Positions 13,068 to 14,055 of a stretch of DNA of 14,055 nt are shown piece by piece. Both the position numbers and the translations under genes were made by a program. The notes under the pieces are model-generated. The model made no database searches and was not told the DNA's origin. It saw nothing but the letters and a program-made list of their open reading frames with translations. The first letter of the stretch is position 1; the number at the start of each line of letters is the position of its first letter. Origin of the DNA: Chloroflexota bacterium (GTDB taxonomy: Bacteria; Chloroflexota; Anaerolineae; Caldilineales; Caldilineaceae); NCBI GenBank assembly GCA_003577005.1, contig QEUW01000213.1:1-14055 (forward strand), read 5' to 3'.

Positions 13068-14055
13068 TCATCCCCGCAGGAGTGCCGCCAGTTGTTCCAG
13101 GCTTACCAGGTTATGAACAGGCAGAAAATCGTCCACATGGGGCAAAGCGGCCTGGATGCCCCGCACCAACGGCTCATAACCGGCTCCCCCCAATAAGGGA
13201 TTGAGCCAGATGAGACGGTGGCAACTGCGCTGCAACCGTTCCATCTCACGGCCCAACAGGTCAATATCACCGCGATCCCAACCATCGCTGATGATCAGCA
13301 CTACAGCACCCTGGCCCAGAACGCGGCGCGCCCAATCATAGTTGAAGCGCCTGATCGCCTCGCCGATCCGGGTGCCGCCGCCCCAATCGGGCATGGCCGC
13401 AGCTGCCTCAGCCAGCGCCTGCTCCACGTTGCGCGAGCGCAACTGGCGGGTGATGCGCGTCAGCCGGGTGCTAAAAACGAAGGATTCCACTCGGTCGTAG
13501 CGGCTGGTAACCACGTAGATAAACTGGAGCAACACCCGCGCATAGCGCTCCATCGAACCGCTGATATCACAGATGAGCACGAGCGGGCGGCGCTTGACTC
13601 TTCGCTCCCGGTGCGCAAGTTGCACCATTTCGCCGCCAAAGCGCAGGTTCTGGCGCAAGGTGCGGCGCAGATCGACCTGTGCGCCGCGGGGAAGCGCAGC
13701 CATCCGCCGCGTACGGCGGGGCTCCAGATTCCAGTCTATCTGGAGCATGAGCCGTTTGACAAGCGCAAGTTCGTCGGCGTCCAGCGCGGCAAAATCCTTC
13801 TGGCGTAACACTTCCAGGTCGCTATAGGTAAAGATCTTGTCAAGCAGCGGCTCATCGATGCTTGGGTGATTATTACCACCGGTCTGCCCTGATTTGTCCT
13901 CACGCCACTGGATCTCTTTTCGTTGCTGCTGGCGCTGGCGAACAGGATCAAGGCCCAGATCGCGCAGAATTCCAGGAGCATGGGGCTGCCAGAAGAGGTC
14001 GAAAGCGCGGTCAAAGAGCGCTATTTGTTCGTGCCGGTTGACAAGAAGGGCGCGG
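13068..14055 (-). CDS. VWA domain protein of the CoxE type (5' end outside the window)
   Basis: The frame is open from the right edge to TGA at 13070-13068, giving at least 328 residues; it does not need the ATG at 13811, because residues upstream continue in frame (RALLVNRHEQIALFDRAFDLFW). The N-terminal part is charged and helical and includes a Q-rich stretch (PVRQRQQQRKEIQW). The von Willebrand A domain follows, with an intact MIDAS metal site: LICDISGSMERY (DxSxS), the Thr in GGGTRIGEA, and the Asp in IISDGWDRGD. CoxE-like proteins usually work with a MoxR-type AAA+ ATPase, encoded nearby, in maturing metal enzymes or complexes; no such gene is inside the window, but one may lie beyond the right edge. 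Cytoplasmic, no signal peptide seen in the visible part. Confidence 0.88.
   Translation of the reverse strand, partial: RALLVNRHEQIALFDRAFDLFWQPHAPGILRDLGLDPVRQRQQQRKEIQWREDKSGQTGGNNHPSIDEPLLDKIFTYSDLEVLRQKDFAALDADELALVKRLMLQIDWNLEPRRTRRMAALPRGAQVDLRRTLRQNLRFGGEMVQLAHRERRVKRRPLVLICDISGSMERYARVLLQFIYVVTSRYDRVESFVFSTRLTRITRQLRSRNVEQALAEAAAAMPDWGGGTRIGEAIRRFNYDWARRVLGQGAVVLIISDGWDRGDIDLLGREMERLQRSCHRLIWLNPLLGGAGYEPLVRGIQAALPHVDDFLPVHNLVSLEQLAALLRG

Noticed and set aside
1..14055. CRISPR array, rRNA, integrase or phage genes
   Set aside because: No regularly spaced identical repeats, rRNA signatures, recombinase or phage structural motifs were found.

Overview
The window looks like chromosomal DNA of a moderately GC-rich bacterium, most likely a member of the Chloroflexota. 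This rests on the overall gene content: a 2-oxo acid dehydrogenase E2 end, an HNH gene with its small partner, a cysteine-free ArsA/Get3-type ATPase, a ThrRS without a TGS domain, a T-box riboswitch and a CoxE-like VWA protein. It also rests on the many short palindromic intergenic repeats. The assignment is an inference; no rRNA or other taxonomic marker is present.

Layout. 1-97: 3' end of a 2-oxo acid dehydrogenase E2 gene. 108-918: a small helical protein overlapping an HNH endonuclease gene that has an in-frame stop. 1011-1510: a MaoC-type hydratase gene broken by a frameshift at its active-site motif. 1486-2451 (minus): a DPM1/GtrB-like glycosyltransferase, whose 3' end overlaps the MaoC remnant. 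2496-2581: palindromes between divergent genes. 2614-3324: an unrecognised protein with one C-terminal membrane anchor. 3325-3736: a repeat-rich gap holding a MITE-like element and a second palindromic repeat. 3737-5635: an ArsA/Get3-like ATPase and a SAM methyltransferase, probably one operon. 5645-5685: a perfect 18-bp inverted repeat. 5728-7559: truD (tRNA pseudouridine synthase) overlapping a Lon-substrate-binding-domain gene by 4 nt. 7595-7974: a promoter, tRNA-Val(GAC) and, 25 nt after it, a complete T-box riboswitch with terminator. 8135-9316: an M20 metallopeptidase. 9323-9721 (minus): a small unrecognised gene with a promoter and an SOS-box-like palindrome. 9987-10346: a small membrane protein. 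10480-12297: thrS. 12747-12902: a 51-residue membrane protein. 13068-14055 (minus): a VWA (CoxE-like) protein cut by the window end.

The most interesting segment is 7595-8135. The T-box has AGTA and AGAGAGC motifs, a specifier that I read as ACC (Thr), a TGGA acceptor-binding bulge and alternative antiterminator/terminator helices. The next gene is an M20 peptidase, not an aminoacyl-tRNA synthetase, and thrS lies about 2.5 kb further downstream without a T-box of its own. A tRNA-Val gene directly precedes the T-box with no visible terminator between them, so both may be made from one promoter. A 33-bp palindrome of a family also seen at 3342-3545 lies between the T-box terminator and the peptidase start.

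Other themes are gene decay at 481-1510 (one nonsense codon and one frameshift in neighbouring genes, or two assembly errors) and several families of dispersed palindromes in the gaps.
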